In this document: piece by piece, positions 5,008 to 6,280 of the stretch
Numbering within the stretch: position 1 is the first letter of the stretch
Layout: every line of letters begins with the position of its first letter
Source of the DNA: Vicinamibacterales bacterium
GTDB taxonomy: Bacteria; Acidobacteriota; Vicinamibacteria; Vicinamibacterales; UBA8438
Assembly (NCBI GenBank): GCA_030745255.1
Contig: JASLOY010000227.1
Span: 1 to 6,280 of the forward strand
DNA length: 6,280 nt
Reading direction: 5' to 3'
Notes under the pieces: model-generated
Seen by the model: the letters and a program-made list of their open reading frames with translations, nothing else
What the model was told of the DNA's origin: nothing
The model's database searches: none
Position numbers and translations under genes: made by a program

Positions 5008-5780
5008 CACCGGCGACGATTGACGTCGATGTCGATGATTTGCGAGATGCGATTCGCAACGAGTATGCGGCGGTCGCCGACGAGCCGACCCGCGGATTTC
5101 ATTTTCACACCGGGCGCCCGCTGAGCCGCATTGTCGGGTATCAGCCCGAATGGCTCGAGGGCATTTCTGAGACGGCGGTCGCCTCGTTCGCCGGGACCGG
5201 CAATCCGTTCAGCATGGGAGTGCTCCAGCCGGGTGAGCGGGTCGTCGACGTCGGCTGCGGTGCCGGCATCGACAGTCTGATTGCGGCCCGGATGGTTGGT
5301 CCAGACGGTCAGGTCGTCGGGGTGGACATGACGGCCGCGATGCTCGCGCGTGCCAAACGCGCGGCTGAGGAGGGCGGGGCCGCCAATGTCGAGTTCCGCG
5401 AGGGGTACATGGAGGCGTTGCCGGTGCCGGACGGCTGGGCCGACGTCGTCATTTCCAACGGCGTGCTCAACCTCACGCCGGACAAGCTGAAGGCGCTCGG
5501 CGAGATGGCGCGGGTGCTCAAGCCGACCGGTCGCCTGCAGATCGGCGACATCACGATTGACAGCCCTGTGCCGGAGGCCTCGAAGCAGGAGATAGACCTG
5601 TGGACCGGTTGAATCGCCGGTGCTCTGCTGGAAGCAGAGCTTGCCGGGGTGGTCCAGGCTGCCGGTTTCATCGAGTTTGAGATTACCTGGCGCGCCGCCG
5701 TCTACGAGGGGGCGCCACAGGCCTCGTCGGCGGCGCAATTCGGCACCAAGGGGGTCAACTTTCGCGCCCGCAAAGCGTGA
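4986..5780 (+). CDS. ArsM-like SAM-dependent methyltransferase, probable selenoprotein (in-frame TGA = Sec209)
   Basis: Reading TGA 5610-5612 as selenocysteine gives one 264-aa protein ending at TGA 5778-5780; without it the product stops at 208 aa. Residues 36-79 (RGFHFHTGRPLSRIVGY ... FAGTGNPFSMG) lead into a class I methyltransferase core: motif I DVGCGAG (88-94), the acidic residue D114 in VVGVDMT for the SAM ribose, then GYMEALPVPDGWADVVISN (140-158) and NLTPDK (162-167), close to human AS3MT's SNCVINLVPDK. DLWTG-U-IAGALLEAEL (204-219) aligns with AS3MT LWGECLGGALYWKEL, so U209 sits at the arsenic-coordinating Cys156. The tail stays homologous-looking (AAGFIEFEI; FGTKGVNFRARKA). The other ArsM cysteines are absent; Cys91 in motif I is the only Cys. 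The reaction is probably methyl transfer to a metalloid or other soft substrate, identity unknown. A bSECIS-like hairpin follows the TGA. The alternative is a TGC-to-TGA nonsense mutation. Confidence 0.8.
5610..5612 (+). other. In-frame TGA, proposed selenocysteine codon 209
   Basis: The codons on both sides keep a protein-like frame: GAC CTG TGG ACC GGT, then TGA, then ATC GCC GGT GCT CTG CTG. Related methyltransferases have Cys at this spot, and TGC/TGT (Cys) differs from TGA by one base, the usual Cys/Sec exchange seen in selenoprotein families. Confidence 0.75.
5617..5647 (+). promoter_or_regulatory. Bacterial SECIS-like hairpin directly downstream of the TGA
   Basis: GCTCTGCT (5622-5629) and AGCAGAGC (5633-5640) form a perfect 8-bp stem around a GGA loop (5630-5632). 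Below it, past a small internal loop (T5621 versus T5641-G5643), CCGG (5617-5620) pairs with CCGG (5644-5647). The apical loop starts with G and lies 17 bases after the TGA. This fits the known bSECIS rules: a stem-loop in the coding region right after UGA, a short loop with G in its first two positions, and a UGA-to-loop distance of roughly 16-37 nt. It would recruit SelB. The stem lies wholly within codons for IAGALLEAELAG. Confidence 0.75.
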
Positions 5781-5790
5781 CCCGTGAGCG

Positions 5791-6280
5791 ATGGTACTGT
5801 CCGAAGGGCGCAGGCTCGGCCCCTGCGAAATCCAGGCATCCATCGGCGCCGGGGGCATGGGCGAGGTCTGCAAGGCGCTCGACACACGGCTCGACCGCAC
5901 GGTGGCCATCAGAGTGCTGCCGGACCATGTCGGTGCGGAGGCCAACCTGCGCCACCGGCTCGAGCGCGAAGCCAAGGCGATCTCCAGGCTGAGCCAGCCC
6001 ACCATCCGCACCCGACACGACATTGGCACCCAGGATGGAACGCCCTTCCTGGTGATGGAGTATCTGGACGGCGAGGCGCTCAGCGAACGTATCGGGCGTG
6101 AGCCGTTACCGCTCGCTGAGGCGGTGCAACATGACCTGGCGCTCCTCGGTACCCTCGAGGCGCGTCACGGCCAGTCCCTCGTGCATCGGGACCTCAAGCC
6201 GTCCAATATCTTTCTCGCCGCGAACGGGCTCAAGCTCCTCCTCGATCGCGACACGGTGTGCGATCAACATCCACCGTCGG
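5791..6280 (+). CDS. Ser/Thr protein kinase (PknB/Hanks type), N-terminal part, with damaged catalytic motifs; runs off window
   Basis: From ATG 5791, ten bases after the methyltransferase stop (an in-frame TGA at 5785-5787 excludes an earlier start), 163 residues are visible. The glycine loop IGAGGMGEVCKALD (18-31), RLEREAKAI (56-64) with the alpha-C Glu60, the hinge FLVMEYLDGEAL (86-97) and the catalytic loop HRDLKPSN (132-139) identify a bacterial Hanks-type kinase, usually followed by a transmembrane segment and a sensor or TPR domain beyond this window. Several invariant points are altered: the VAIK lysine is Arg41 (VAIRVLP), the usual HPNI segment reads QPTI, and where KLLDFGLA is expected the frame gives KLLLDRDTV, so DFG is not recognisable. 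No strong ribosome binding site is present; coupling to the methyltransferase is possible. I infer a pseudokinase or a gene in decay; base-calling errors in the source assembly are another explanation. Confidence 0.75.
   Translation, partial: MVLSEGRRLGPCEIQASIGAGGMGEVCKALDTRLDRTVAIRVLPDHVGAEANLRHRLEREAKAISRLSQPTIRTRHDIGTQDGTPFLVMEYLDGEALSERIGREPLPLAEAVQHDLALLGTLEARHGQSLVHRDLKPSNIFLAANGLKLLLDRDTVCDQHPPS

Noticed and set aside
5610..5780. Methyltransferase gene as a simple nonsense pseudogene
   Set aside because: Cannot be fully excluded given decayed neighbours, but all SAM motifs are intact, the ribosome binding site is strong, the frame after the TGA is uninterrupted and family-like, the TGA sits exactly on the family's functional Cys, and a bSECIS-like hairpin follows at the right distance.
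1..6280. Transposase, prophage, CRISPR or toxin-antitoxin content
   Set aside because: Looked for on both strands; no integrase/transposase motifs, spaced repeats or paired small genes with ribosome binding sites were seen.

Overview
The window is GC-rich, densely coded bacterial chromosome with five principal genes on both strands and a disturbed intergenic background. The mix of a heavy-metal-type outer membrane factor, a BTAD/TolB-like/TPR transcriptional regulator and a Ser/Thr kinase whose N-terminus follows the IGAGGMGEV...ALDTRLDRTVAI pattern suggests a soil-type Acidobacteriota (Vicinamibacteria-like) or Gemmatimonadota genome. That placement is inference from gene style only. I saw no rRNA, tRNA, CRISPR array or transposase.

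Left part (1-2366): the C-terminal two thirds or less of a TolC/CzcC-like outer membrane factor (+) ends at 578. It converges on a two-gene minus-strand operon of a crotonase-family enoyl-CoA hydratase/isomerase and a LOG-family nucleotide phosphoribohydrolase, whose stop and start codons overlap (ATGA). The 208-base gap between the convergent genes holds a perfect-looking stem-loop (588-617) and a pair of 17-18 nt inverted repeats (622-639 / 766-782) that bound a 161-bp block.

Middle (2367-4655): a divergent intergenic region with a TATAAT box only 11 bases before the start codon of a 650-aa regulator. The regulator joins a winged-helix domain, a BTAD domain, a TolB-like domain and a TPR tail.

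Right part (4656-6280): this is the most interesting section. After a promoter-like TATACT and a structured leader comes a truncated DUF4242 (small nickel-binding-type) gene remnant. Next is an ArsM-like SAM methyltransferase with a strong ribosome binding site. Its reading frame is interrupted by TGA at 5610-5612, exactly where arsenite methyltransferases carry their essential cysteine (the Cys156 position of human AS3MT). The frame continues with convincing homologous sequence to a second TGA at 5778-5780. A strong hairpin begins just after the first TGA, with its G-starting apical loop 17 nt downstream, matching the bacterial SECIS layout. I therefore read the gene as one 264-residue selenoprotein (Sec209), not a 208-aa protein or a pseudogene. 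Ten bases further on, a Ser/Thr kinase starts and runs off the window; it has lost its VAIK lysine and a recognisable DFG motif.

In function, the regulator, methyltransferase and kinase lie on one strand, but only the methyltransferase and kinase are close enough to look co-transcribed. The decay on both sides of the selenoprotein gene (DUF4242 remnant, damaged kinase) is the main reason for caution about the Sec reading.
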